Position numbers and translations under genes: made by a program. Positions 8,768 through 16,821 of a DNA stretch of 44,018 nucleotides are shown here, piece after piece. How positions within the stretch are numbered: the first letter of the stretch is position 1; every line of letters begins with the position of its first letter. The notes beneath the pieces were generated by a model. The model was given only the letters and a program-made list of their open reading frames with translations, searched no databases and was not told the DNA's origin. Origin of the DNA: Verrucomicrobia bacterium UBA1200 (lineage in GTDB: Bacteria; Verrucomicrobiota; Kiritimatiellia; RFP12; UBA1067); NCBI GenBank assembly GCA_002309765.1, contig DBXY01000006.1, positions 42,781 through 86,798 on the forward strand, given 5' to 3'.

Positions 8768-9464
8768 CGCAATCAGTTGCCGGACGCTGAAATTTTTCGT
8801 TGTTTCCGGCGATTACTATTGCCACTTCGCCTTTGACGGTTTTCCCGTCAAATTGGGGGATTAGTTCGGAAAGAAAACCGCGTGACACGCGCTCGTGCAG
8901 TTTGGTCAGCTCTATGCATACCGCGGCCTCCCGGTCGCCCATCGTTTCCAACGCGGCTTGCAGCGAATGCGTTACGCGGAAAGGCGATTCGAAACAGATT
9001 AGCGTGTGCGGCAAATCTTTTTCCTCTTCGAAAAACCTGCGCAAAGCGCCGGGTTTGCGGGGCGGGAATCCTTTGAAGGTGAAGCTGGAGGTCGGAAGAC
9101 CTGACATCAACAGCGCGACATTGACCGCCGATGCGCCGGGGATGATATCGAACGGAATATCGAGCTGGGCGGCTTGACGGATCAACCGGTATCCGGGATC
9201 GCTGATGCCCGGATATCCGCCATCGGAACACACCGCGACTTCGCGTCCGGCTTGCACGGCACGAATTATCCGGTCGCCGGTCGATTCTTCATTGCCTTGC
9301 CGATACGACACCATCTCTTTGCGCGGAATATTAAAGGCGGACAACAGTTGCCAAGTGCGCCGGGTGTCTTCGCAGGCAATCAGTTCGGCGGCTTTGAAAA
9401 CCTCGATCGCGCGCGGGGAAAGATCCCCAAGATTCCCGATTGGCGTTGCTACGAAGTGTAACAT
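8757..9464 (-). CDS. rsmI: 16S rRNA (cytidine-1402-2'-O)-methyltransferase
   Basis: 235 residues, slightly short for RsmI. The SAM-dependent tetrapyrrole-methylase fold is shown by LHFVATPIGNLGDLSPRA at the N-terminus, EDTRRTWQLL, and VCSDGGYPGISDPGYRL; the usual family form of the last is SDAGxPGISDPG, so G-G-Y is a mild variant. IPGASAVNVALLMSGLP follows. RsmI 2'-O-methylates C1402 in the decoding centre of 16S rRNA. ATG 9464 is chosen because the family begins at about this residue; upstream in-frame codons would run into lptE. The start is 4 bp after the lptE stop, so the pair is co-transcribed. The 3' end overlaps the GH78-like gene by 11 bp. Confidence 0.94.
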   Translation of the reverse strand: MLHFVATPIGNLGDLSPRAIEVFKAAELIACEDTRRTWQLLSAFNIPRKEMVSYRQGNEESTGDRIIRAVQAGREVAVCSDGGYPGISDPGYRLIRQAAQLDIPFDIIPGASAVNVALLMSGLPTSSFTFKGFPPRKPGALRRFFEEEKDLPHTLICFESPFRVTHSLQAALETMGDREAAVCIELTKLHERVSRGFLSELIPQFDGKTVKGEVAIVIAGNNEKFQRPATDCATE

Positions 9465-9468
9465 GGCG

Positions 9469-9990
9469 CTATTTGTCGGTTGACCACTGGGCCAGCACGG
9501 TGTCCACAATGGTGCGGGCCGCGTCTTTGGCGAGACGGGGCATTGAATCCTGCAAGCCGGTGAGCATGTCGCCGCGGGTCATAAACGTGGTGTTGACCTT
9601 CACCGGTTGGTCGTCGATCAGCATCTTGCCGGTCTCGGTGTCCCAGAGCGAGAACCTCACGGTTAAAGTGTGGCGGTATTCGGAGGCGCGCGCGTTGTAG
9701 TTGCGGTCGTAATGAATACCCTCGGCATGGGATCTGGTGACCCGGCCATAGATCTTCAGCGCGGCTTCGCCGGGCTTGGCGAGTTTGAAAGTGCCTTCGC
9801 GCTGCAACTCGCGTAATGTGTATTGGGTAACAATGGAGTCAATTTCGGGAAACCCGGATTCGTTTTCGAATTCCGACACCGAAATAGTCCGTTTATCAGC
9901 CGGCACGCTCGAACCCACACGATAATTGGCGCATCCGGCGCAAAACAGACCGGCGGACAGAACCATTACTAGAAAATTACTAACGCGCAT
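9469..9990 (-). CDS. lptE: LptE-family outer-membrane LPS-assembly lipoprotein
   Basis: 173 residues. The signal peptide ends in a lipobox with Cys20 (LFCAGC). The mature part begins YRVGSSVP and continues ISVSEFENESGFPEIDSIVTQYTLRELQREG, the pattern of the LptE (RlpB) family, with a C-terminal acidic/amphipathic helix. LptE plugs the LptD barrel and guides LPS to the cell surface, so the organism should be a diderm with LPS. Strong RBS (GGAG, 7-8 bp upstream of ATG 9990). A promoter is predicted 30-60 bp upstream. It is followed by rsmI. Confidence 0.85.
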   Translation of the reverse strand: MRVSNFLVMVLSAGLFCAGCANYRVGSSVPADKRTISVSEFENESGFPEIDSIVTQYTLRELQREGTFKLAKPGEAALKIYGRVTRSHAEGIHYDRNYNARASEYRHTLTVRFSLWDTETGKMLIDDQPVKVNTTFMTRGDMLTGLQDSMPRLAKDAARTIVDTVLAQWSTDK

Positions 9991-10021
9991 AACGAAACTC
10001 CTTCAAAAAAACAATACCGTG

Positions 10022-10050
10022 ATTTTATTAAAAAAATCATTGCCCGGCAA
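10022..10050 (-). promoter_or_regulatory. predicted promoter of lptE-rsmI
   Basis: On the minus strand TTGCCG (10045-10050), 17 bp, TAAAAT (10022-10027). A dyad TGATTTT/AAAATCA (10020-10039) overlaps the -10 box and could be a weak operator or simply AT-rich promoter DNA. Confidence 0.65.
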
Positions 10051-10079
10051 GTTGAAAAACGCATAAGTCATCGGCTGTG

Positions 10080-12068
10080 TCAATTCGATTTGCTGAACCT
10101 GATGACAAAACCGCCGCCCGGCGCTAGACGCATGCAGATGGTGTCGCCGGCTTTGATAACTGCCGTCCGGCGGGTATAGCGGGTAGGTTGTTCCGCCGCT
10201 TCTGCGGCATCTTCAAAAATGTCCGCCTGCCAGCTGCCTTTGTCGAGAAAATCGGTGGAAAGAGAGTATATGCGCTCGCTCCAGTCGCCGATCGCGGCGG
10301 CGTACCAGGTTTTACCCTTGCGCCGGGCCAGCGCGGCGGTTTTACCCATCTCGCTCGGCAACGCCACGGTGTCGTCCCAAACCGTCGGGATGCCGGCCAT
10401 GAATTTCGCGCATTCCGAATTTTCGCGGTAATCGCTGGGAGAATCGGCCATCATTTGCAAAGGCGCGAAATAAAGAGCCTGCAGCGCCATCTGATGGACA
10501 CGCGTGCCTTGTGTCGGCGGTTGCCGCCCGGACGGCTTGTAACCGTCGAGGGTAGCGTTGCGCATTCCGCCGGGAGTGTAGTCCATCGGTCCGGCCAGCA
10601 TTCTGGTGAACACGGCCTGGCAGTCGTTGCGCGGCATATCGCGGAACTGCGTCCACTTCATCTGCTCCAACCCGTATATACCCTCATAGTTGAGGATGTT
10701 GGGATATTTGCGTTCCAGTCCGGTGGGTTTGAACATCCCGTGGAAGTCCAACACCAAACGGTATTTGGCGGCGGTGGCGGCCAAATCTTCGATGTAGTTG
10801 ACGATTGTCTGGTCGTCACGGTCGAAGAAATCGATCTTTAGCCCTTTCGCCCCCATTTGGGCGATCCGCGACATAACCGGGTCAATCCGGTCTTTAAACT
10901 GCGAGCAACCGGCCCAAAGTATAACCCCGACACGCTTTTCGCGGCCGTGGCGGATGATTTTATCCAGGTCAACATTTGGATTGATGTCGAAAATGTCGCC
11001 TTTGCTCCATCCGGCGTCAATCAGCAGATAGGGGATGCCGTATTCGGCGGCAAAGTCGATGAAATGCAGATAGGTGTCGGTATTAACGCCGGGTTGGAAC
11101 GGCACGTTTTTAAGGCTGCAACCGTTCCACCACTCCCAAGTGGCAATTCCGGGTTTAACCCAACTGAAATCCGATCCTTCGGCGGCGGGTTCAGCAAGCG
11201 CGTAAACGATGTCGCTGGCCGCGAGATCGGCGATATTGTCGCCGAGAATGAATACTCGCCACGGATAGGACCGGTTGACGCTGGTTTTGGCGAATCCGCC
11301 CATCCGTTTGGTTACCCGAATGTGCGGTGGACGAATTTCGGTGGATTCGGGAAGCTGGGAATGCCAAAGGTCGAGCACGTTGGAACCCTCTTTGAGGTGT
11401 ACCAAATCGCAACCGGGATAGTCGCGCAGGTCGCTCTCGGTGAATGCGGTGAAAACGCCACCGTGGTTAAATACGAACGGCAGATAAAAAATGCTCTTGC
11501 CTAAGGTGTCGAGTTTGCCGATTTCCGTTTCCTCGAATACGGTTTCCCAACTGTTCTGAAATTTGTCGCCATTATAGTTGCCGTTGTTTCGTCCCGCCCA
11601 GCAACGGGTTTCGGGGGAGGGGAATATCAGTTGCGAAGAGTCAACGGAAATCAATCGTTCGCCGTTTTTTACGGTGACGAGACGGTAAGCGACCCCGTCG
11701 TCGCGGCAGAGCAGCACGATTCCCCATCCCCCCTTGAACCAAACCGTGGCTTCGTTTGCGGCTAAATCTACTGCGGATTTTTTATAAACCGGCGTGTCGA
11801 TTTTCCCGGAGCGGATGGTGCGGGCAACCCGTTCGATTTGGGCGTTCCGTCCGTCCGGGGCGTCGGAACCGTCAAGGTATCTCTGAAAACCGAAACGCGC
11901 GGTGACCTGTGTGGCGGAATAGCGCCGGACGGCCATTTCCACCCCGGATTGGGTTACCTTAAGCTCAATCGAGTTCATCATGTTCGGCGATGTCACCAAA
12001 ATGGGTTGTTCCGCCCATAAGTTGCTTCCTAATAAAACCGCCGCGATACACAACGATGCAAATTTCAT
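10080..12068 (-). CDS. GH97 glycoside hydrolase, secreted, probable retaining alpha-galactosidase type
   Basis: 662 residues with a signal peptide (MKFASLCIAAVLLGSNLWA). Layout as in GH97: N-terminal beta-supersandwich, a (beta/alpha)8 barrel from about residue 290 (GIATWEWWNGCSL, YLLIDAGWSKGD), and a C-terminal beta domain. Asp413 in KIDFFDRDDQ corresponds in position to the nucleophile of retaining GH97 members, and Glu462 in NYEGIYG to the acid/base. Inverting SusB-type members have glutamates instead, so a retaining alpha-galactosidase-like activity is inferred. The RBS GAGGAGG, 5 bp before ATG 12068, and the signal peptide decide the start. A TTGCAT/TAAACT promoter lies upstream. Confidence 0.9.
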   Translation of the reverse strand: MKFASLCIAAVLLGSNLWAEQPILVTSPNMMNSIELKVTQSGVEMAVRRYSATQVTARFGFQRYLDGSDAPDGRNAQIERVARTIRSGKIDTPVYKKSAVDLAANEATVWFKGGWGIVLLCRDDGVAYRLVTVKNGERLISVDSSQLIFPSPETRCWAGRNNGNYNGDKFQNSWETVFEETEIGKLDTLGKSIFYLPFVFNHGGVFTAFTESDLRDYPGCDLVHLKEGSNVLDLWHSQLPESTEIRPPHIRVTKRMGGFAKTSVNRSYPWRVFILGDNIADLAASDIVYALAEPAAEGSDFSWVKPGIATWEWWNGCSLKNVPFQPGVNTDTYLHFIDFAAEYGIPYLLIDAGWSKGDIFDINPNVDLDKIIRHGREKRVGVILWAGCSQFKDRIDPVMSRIAQMGAKGLKIDFFDRDDQTIVNYIEDLAATAAKYRLVLDFHGMFKPTGLERKYPNILNYEGIYGLEQMKWTQFRDMPRNDCQAVFTRMLAGPMDYTPGGMRNATLDGYKPSGRQPPTQGTRVHQMALQALYFAPLQMMADSPSDYRENSECAKFMAGIPTVWDDTVALPSEMGKTAALARRKGKTWYAAAIGDWSERIYSLSTDFLDKGSWQADIFEDAAEAAEQPTRYTRRTAVIKAGDTICMRLAPGGGFVIRFSKSN

Positions 12069-12119
12069 ATCAACCTCCTCTGATAGGAAACGTAACAACT
12101 CTCACAAAACGATACCGAA

Positions 12120-12148
12120 AGTTTACACCATCCAATTCCAAAATGCAA
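12120..12148 (-). promoter_or_regulatory. predicted promoter of GH97 gene
   Basis: Minus strand TTGCAT (12143-12148), 17 bp, TAAACT (12120-12125), about 50 bp upstream of the start codon. The same -10 hexamer occurs before the GH78 lipoprotein gene. Confidence 0.6.
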
Positions 12149-12176
12149 CGCGAATTCCTGGCAAGTTGGCGTGCCG

Positions 12177-14408
12177 TTAACGCGGACTGCCCCGATCCAA
12201 ACCGTTCTTCAACCGAAGGCCGAGCGAGGTGCGACGCTCCCGAACTTGGTTGGAGTTCACGGCAATATACACCGCCTTTGACGATCCGATCACCATCACC
12301 AATTTCTTGCCTCTGGTAATGGCGGTGTATAGCAGGTTGCGTTGCAGGAGTTTGTAGTGCTGGGTGTGAATCAACACTATCACCGCCGGATACTCGCTTC
12401 CTTGGGATTTGTGGATGGAACAGGCGTATGCCAGCACCAACTCGTCCAACTCGCTTTTCCGGTACTCCACCGGGCACCCGTCAAAAAGCACCACCATCTT
12501 CGCCTCTTCCTCGTCAACGCTTTTGATGATTCCGATGTCGCCGTTGAATACGCCTTTGTCGTAATTGTTGCGCAGCTGCATCACCCGGTCGCCTTGACGG
12601 AATTTGGTCATTCCTCGCGACAATGCCGGACCGGACGGGTTGAGCGTTCGTTGAATCACTTCGTTAAGATACTCGGTGCCAAGCAGGTTTTTCCGCATCG
12701 GGGTCAGTACCTGAACATCGTTTAACGGATCGAATCTGAATTTCTTCGGAATGCGGCTGGTCATGAGTTCGACCGTGCGTTCAATGATTTTCTCCGGCTC
12801 GGCGGTTTCGATGAAATAGAAATCGCTTTCCCCGGAAGGCAGTTCAAACCGTTCGCCGTTATTGACGTGGTGGGCGTTGCGCACGATATATCCCGATGCG
12901 TCTTGCCGGAAAATAAAGTCCAGTTTGCAGAACGGGATAACGCCGGAATCGATTAAATCGTGCAACACGTTGCCCGGCCCGACGCTGGGCAACTGGTCGG
13001 TGTCGCCAACCAGAATCAGCGTCGCGGAATCCGGCAACGCCTGCAAAAACTGCTCCATTAGCCGGATGTCGATCATCGAGGTTTCGTCCAAAATAAAGCA
13101 GTCGCACTCCATCGGGTTTTCGGCGCAATAAACGAACTTGCCGCAGGACGGATTGAATTTCAACATGCGGTGAAGGGTTTGCGCTTCGACACCGGTCGAC
13201 TCGGACATCCTTTTTGCCGCCCGTCCGGTCGGGGCGGCCAAACCCAATTTAAGCTTGCGCGCTTGGAAAATATCGGTCAGCGCCCGGATAATGGTGGTCT
13301 TGCCCACCCCGGGGCCGCCGGTAATCACCGAGACTTTGTTTTCAATCGCGTTGGACAGTGCCTGGCGCTGGCGGTCGGCGAGTTTGAAGCCGATTTTACC
13401 TTCGGCCCAAGCTATCGCTTTCTCCGCGTTGATCGGCTCGAAACTGCGGGGCGACGAGAGCAGCCGTTTCAATTTCTCGGCGGCCCGGAATTCGGCGTTG
13501 TAAATATCGCGGAGATATACGCGCCCGTCTTCTTTGACCAATCCGCCGCGGCTGTATTCGGCGTTCAACGCCACGGCAATGGTTTCCAGCGGAATGTCTT
13601 TGGAAGTCTTAAGCATTTCCTGGGCATTCAGCAGCAAGTCGGGTTCCATAGTGTAGCAATGGCCATCTTCCTCGGCGGCGGTCCTTAAAGTGTGTATCAA
13701 CCCCGCGCGGGCGCGGATTTCGGAGTCGGGCGGAATGCCCACGCTCAACGCGATTCCGTCAGCGGTTTTGAACCCGATTCCCCATACCTCCTCGCAAAGG
13801 CGGTAGGGGTTGCGTTTCACAACCGCGATGGCATCCGCGCCGTACTGCCGGTAGATGCGCGAAGCTTTAGCGGTGCCGATGCCGTGCGATTGGAGAAATA
13901 TCATGATGTCGCGGATACCGCGCTGTTCCGCCCAGGATTCTTTGATCAGTTTCCGCCGTCCGTCGCCAATTCCCTCCACTTCGCATAGCCGTGCGGACGC
14001 TTTGTCGATAATCTCCAGCGTATTGGCGCCGAATTTGTCCACAATGCGCTGAGCGAATTTCGGTCCGATACCTTTAATCATTCCGCTGGCAAGATAGCGT
14101 CGGATGCCTTCCAACGATGTAGGGGTGATGCACACGATGTTTTTGGCTTGGAACTGATTCCCGTGCGACGGATGATGCACCCATTCGCCGTCGGCTTGCA
14201 TCTCTTCGCCTTCCCAGATTGCCGCGCAAACCCCGACCACGGTGAACACTTCGTCGCTAACCGCCGAATGCCAGCTGCCGTCCTTGGCGGGGCGCACGTT
14301 GCAGACGGTGTAGCCGGTCTCATCGTTACGGAACACAATGGATTCCACCGTGCCGGTGATGTGATGCTGGCTGTCATTCGGGGTGGGGGAGTTGGCATCC
14401 AAATTCAT
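12177..14408 (-). CDS. recD2: RecD2-type ATP-dependent DNA helicase
   Basis: 743 residues. An N-terminal OB-like region (GTVESIVFRNDETGYTVCNV) is followed by tandem helix-hairpin-helix repeats (IKGIGPKFAQRIVDKFG, VEGIGDGRRKLI, SHGIGTAKASRIY) and then the SF1 core: Walker A GGPGVGKTT at about residue 360, the Walker B region DETSM, GDTDQLPSVGPG, and C-terminal motifs YACSIHKSQGSEYPAV and LLYTAITRGKK. This is the architecture of the RecBC-independent RecD2 family, a 5'-3' helicase in DNA repair. ATG 14408 is preferred (AGGAA 9-13 bp upstream); an in-frame TTG at 14459 overlaps the DUF4838 stop. The 47-bp gap suggests co-transcription with the DUF4838 gene. Confidence 0.93.
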   Translation of the reverse strand: MNLDANSPTPNDSQHHITGTVESIVFRNDETGYTVCNVRPAKDGSWHSAVSDEVFTVVGVCAAIWEGEEMQADGEWVHHPSHGNQFQAKNIVCITPTSLEGIRRYLASGMIKGIGPKFAQRIVDKFGANTLEIIDKASARLCEVEGIGDGRRKLIKESWAEQRGIRDIMIFLQSHGIGTAKASRIYRQYGADAIAVVKRNPYRLCEEVWGIGFKTADGIALSVGIPPDSEIRARAGLIHTLRTAAEEDGHCYTMEPDLLLNAQEMLKTSKDIPLETIAVALNAEYSRGGLVKEDGRVYLRDIYNAEFRAAEKLKRLLSSPRSFEPINAEKAIAWAEGKIGFKLADRQRQALSNAIENKVSVITGGPGVGKTTIIRALTDIFQARKLKLGLAAPTGRAAKRMSESTGVEAQTLHRMLKFNPSCGKFVYCAENPMECDCFILDETSMIDIRLMEQFLQALPDSATLILVGDTDQLPSVGPGNVLHDLIDSGVIPFCKLDFIFRQDASGYIVRNAHHVNNGERFELPSGESDFYFIETAEPEKIIERTVELMTSRIPKKFRFDPLNDVQVLTPMRKNLLGTEYLNEVIQRTLNPSGPALSRGMTKFRQGDRVMQLRNNYDKGVFNGDIGIIKSVDEEEAKMVVLFDGCPVEYRKSELDELVLAYACSIHKSQGSEYPAVIVLIHTQHYKLLQRNLLYTAITRGKKLVMVIGSSKAVYIAVNSNQVRERRTSLGLRLKNGLDRGSPR

Positions 14409-14455
14409 GCGGTATTCCTGCTCTTCGGCAAACAATGTGCGGGCATTGGTGAAGA

Positions 14456-16729
14456 TCAATCGACGCGCTCGATTTTTATCGCGTCAATGAACACGCCGCG
14501 GTGTCGGGGCGACTGTTTCTGCGTCTTAGTGTCGAACCGCCCCGGCCCGATCCAAAACGATGAGTCGTCGTTAGGTTTCCAATTTTTTGCAATCTCGTAC
14601 CAAACGTATTTGCCGTCACTGATGTCTTTGATGTTAACGTACAATTCGCTGATGCCGCGTTTTGCCTTGTAGTCGTACACCCCGGCCCAGAACGCTTCCC
14701 CGTCCGGGGCGTTATCCGCCTTATCCACGCGGACGCGGGCGGAAAGACGGTAGGTGGCGTCCGGATCGTAGGCGACTTTTCTCATCCCGAACGAGGTGCA
14801 CCATTCATAATGGTTGGGGAGGAGCATCAACGCCTTTCCGTCGTCCGCCTCCGCGTCATCCACGAATTTGCACCATGTGCCGAGCTTGGCGTTGGAAAAC
14901 ATTTTTTCTTCGACCACCGCGCTGTCGGCGGCTTTTTGCGGTTTTACATCGACCGCGCATTTCTTAATCGATTCCCAATGCTCGTTATTGTATTTCCAAT
15001 ATTCGCGCACGAAAATTTTATCTTCCGTTTCCCGGTTTACCTCCACCAGCCATTTGGCGTAGTCGCAGTACCTTTGCTCCTCCTTGGTGAATTTATCCGG
15101 GTTACGGGTAACAAACACCTCACGTTTAGGGACAGCGCGTTGCTGCTTGGCGTAGATGACCGGAAACATTCCCCAGCGCACATTGTTCCGGATAACCTGC
15201 GGCTCGTCAGCCACGGCCTTTTGCGCGCGTTGCCACAACTCTTCGGCGCGGTCGAGAAATTCATCGGTGATGATTTCGTTGCGGATCGAGGCGAAACAAC
15301 CCAAATGCACTTTTTCCGGATCTGTCCGGAGTTGGTGCAGAGCGTCGAAATACTCGCGGACAATCGGGGCGGCTTTGCCGTAATAACCGGCAAAGAAATC
15401 CTGCAGCAGCGGCTCCATCGGCAGGTCGGGATTCCACATCCATTTGGCCAGCAGCCACGCCTTAAGTTCGGCGAAATCGGCGTGGTAGCCTTCATACGCG
15501 CCCTGTTCAAACAGATGGGACACTCGGTTGTCGCGGAAAAATTTCACATTGCCCTGCAACGCCAACACATTGGGGAACGGCATGGTGTAGTTGTGAAAAT
15601 CGGTCACATAATCCCACACATAGACCTGACGGCAGATTTTTCCCCAACCTTCGATGTCCTTAATGAACTTGACATTCTGCGGGTAGCGGTTCTCCGGGAT
15701 CGGGTATTGGAAATCCAGTTCGATTGTGCACAGGCACGGCATCACGTTCGGACGCGGCTTGATGTGTTTGGGCGGGGTACGGGTGTACTGGTACGCTAGC
15801 GTCTCGATAATGGCGTTGGGGAATTCTTTTTCGACCGCCTCCGCGATTTTGTTGACGAACGCGATCATGGTTCCGGCGTGGGATTCTTCATAATCGTCAA
15901 TCGCTTTGCATTTCTCGCAGGTACAGTAATTGTACCAGTCATTCTGGCTAACGCCGTAAAACGACGCGTTTGGATCCTCTCGAATCCGGCGCAGCACTTC
16001 TTCGGTAACTAGCCGCAACACGTCAGGGTTGGTGAGGCAGAGCTGAGTGCGTTTCCCCAACCTTTTGCCGTTAACTTCACTGTAATATTCCGGATGCTCA
16101 TTGAAATACTTTTCCGGCGGCAATAGTTTGTTAAAGGTGTGGCAGGCCCAAAGGTCGCCGCCGAAACGATAGGGGATACCGCCGTGTTTCGGGGTCAGCC
16201 GGGCGTTGCAACGCAACCGGCACGCGAAATCCAGATTGCTTTTAAGCAGATCGCCCCAATAGGGATCGCGCAGCTTGAAGGCCGGGGTTTGGGTGTCGTC
16301 CAAAGTATCCGGCACCTCGAATTTCCTCAGTTCAGGCACCTTCTCGCACCAGCTGGCATACCAGCGGCAACCTCCGTATTTCTCCAGCAATTCGTAAACG
16401 CCGTAAATCAGGCCGCTGTCCGATCCGGCCTCGATCTCCAGCCGTTTGCCTCGCACCCGAAGCCGGAAAGCGTCCTGCCCCAGACCGTTAGCGGGGTCGG
16501 GGGAGAGCAAAACCACGGTCGCTTCGCCGGGGGACGGCGCAACCTTCATCTCAACCCCGGTCATCCGCTTGGTGAACGACCGCAATTCGTCAGCCGCGAA
16601 ACTTTGGGCTTCGTTCGGATTCTCCGGCAACGCCACCGTGTATCCGGATCCCCCGCGTTCGGCGATGGTGAACGCGACGGCATATCCGGCCAAAAAAAAC
16701 CCGCAAAACAGCAATGTCGATGTCCTCAT
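14456..16729 (-). CDS. DUF4838 / GH163-related secreted glycosidase candidate
   Basis: 757 residues with a signal peptide (MRTSTLLFCGFFLAGYAVAF). A GH67/GH20-type N-terminal domain (QSFAADELRSFTKRMTGVEM, SGLIYGVYELLEKYGGCRWY) precedes a catalytic-like barrel with SQNDWYNYCTCEKC, and a C-terminal beta domain (about residues 640-757). This is the DUF4838 arrangement; part of that group was assigned to GH163 endo-beta-N-acetylglucosaminidases. The true substrate is unknown, as PVC bacteria carry many DUF4838 paralogues. The start is fixed by GGAGGAAG just before ATG 16729 and by the signal peptide. An extended -10 promoter lies 35-65 bp upstream. Confidence 0.8.
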   Translation of the reverse strand: MRTSTLLFCGFFLAGYAVAFTIAERGGSGYTVALPENPNEAQSFAADELRSFTKRMTGVEMKVAPSPGEATVVLLSPDPANGLGQDAFRLRVRGKRLEIEAGSDSGLIYGVYELLEKYGGCRWYASWCEKVPELRKFEVPDTLDDTQTPAFKLRDPYWGDLLKSNLDFACRLRCNARLTPKHGGIPYRFGGDLWACHTFNKLLPPEKYFNEHPEYYSEVNGKRLGKRTQLCLTNPDVLRLVTEEVLRRIREDPNASFYGVSQNDWYNYCTCEKCKAIDDYEESHAGTMIAFVNKIAEAVEKEFPNAIIETLAYQYTRTPPKHIKPRPNVMPCLCTIELDFQYPIPENRYPQNVKFIKDIEGWGKICRQVYVWDYVTDFHNYTMPFPNVLALQGNVKFFRDNRVSHLFEQGAYEGYHADFAELKAWLLAKWMWNPDLPMEPLLQDFFAGYYGKAAPIVREYFDALHQLRTDPEKVHLGCFASIRNEIITDEFLDRAEELWQRAQKAVADEPQVIRNNVRWGMFPVIYAKQQRAVPKREVFVTRNPDKFTKEEQRYCDYAKWLVEVNRETEDKIFVREYWKYNNEHWESIKKCAVDVKPQKAADSAVVEEKMFSNAKLGTWCKFVDDAEADDGKALMLLPNHYEWCTSFGMRKVAYDPDATYRLSARVRVDKADNAPDGEAFWAGVYDYKAKRGISELYVNIKDISDGKYVWYEIAKNWKPNDDSSFWIGPGRFDTKTQKQSPRHRGVFIDAIKIERVD

Positions 16730-16763
16730 GGCTTCCTCCGCACTATTTGCAAAAGTAACAGAG

Positions 16764-16793
16764 ATTTTACCACAGGACGGCGGCAAAAGTAAA
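16764..16793 (-). promoter_or_regulatory. predicted extended -10 promoter of DUF4838 gene
   Basis: On the minus strand an extended -10 TGG-TAAAAT (16764-16772) with a poor -35 TTTACT (16788-16793) at 18-bp spacing, in the 92-bp gap after the GH78 lipoprotein gene. Confidence 0.6.
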
Positions 16794-16821
16794 GTTGCAA
16801 ACCAGAAAAGCGCGGTTCAGA

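Noticed and set aside
14810..15799. 329-codon open frame on the plus strand
   Set aside because: It is antisense to the DUF4838 gene, lacks an RBS and recognisable domains, and follows from the high-GC codon usage of the real gene.
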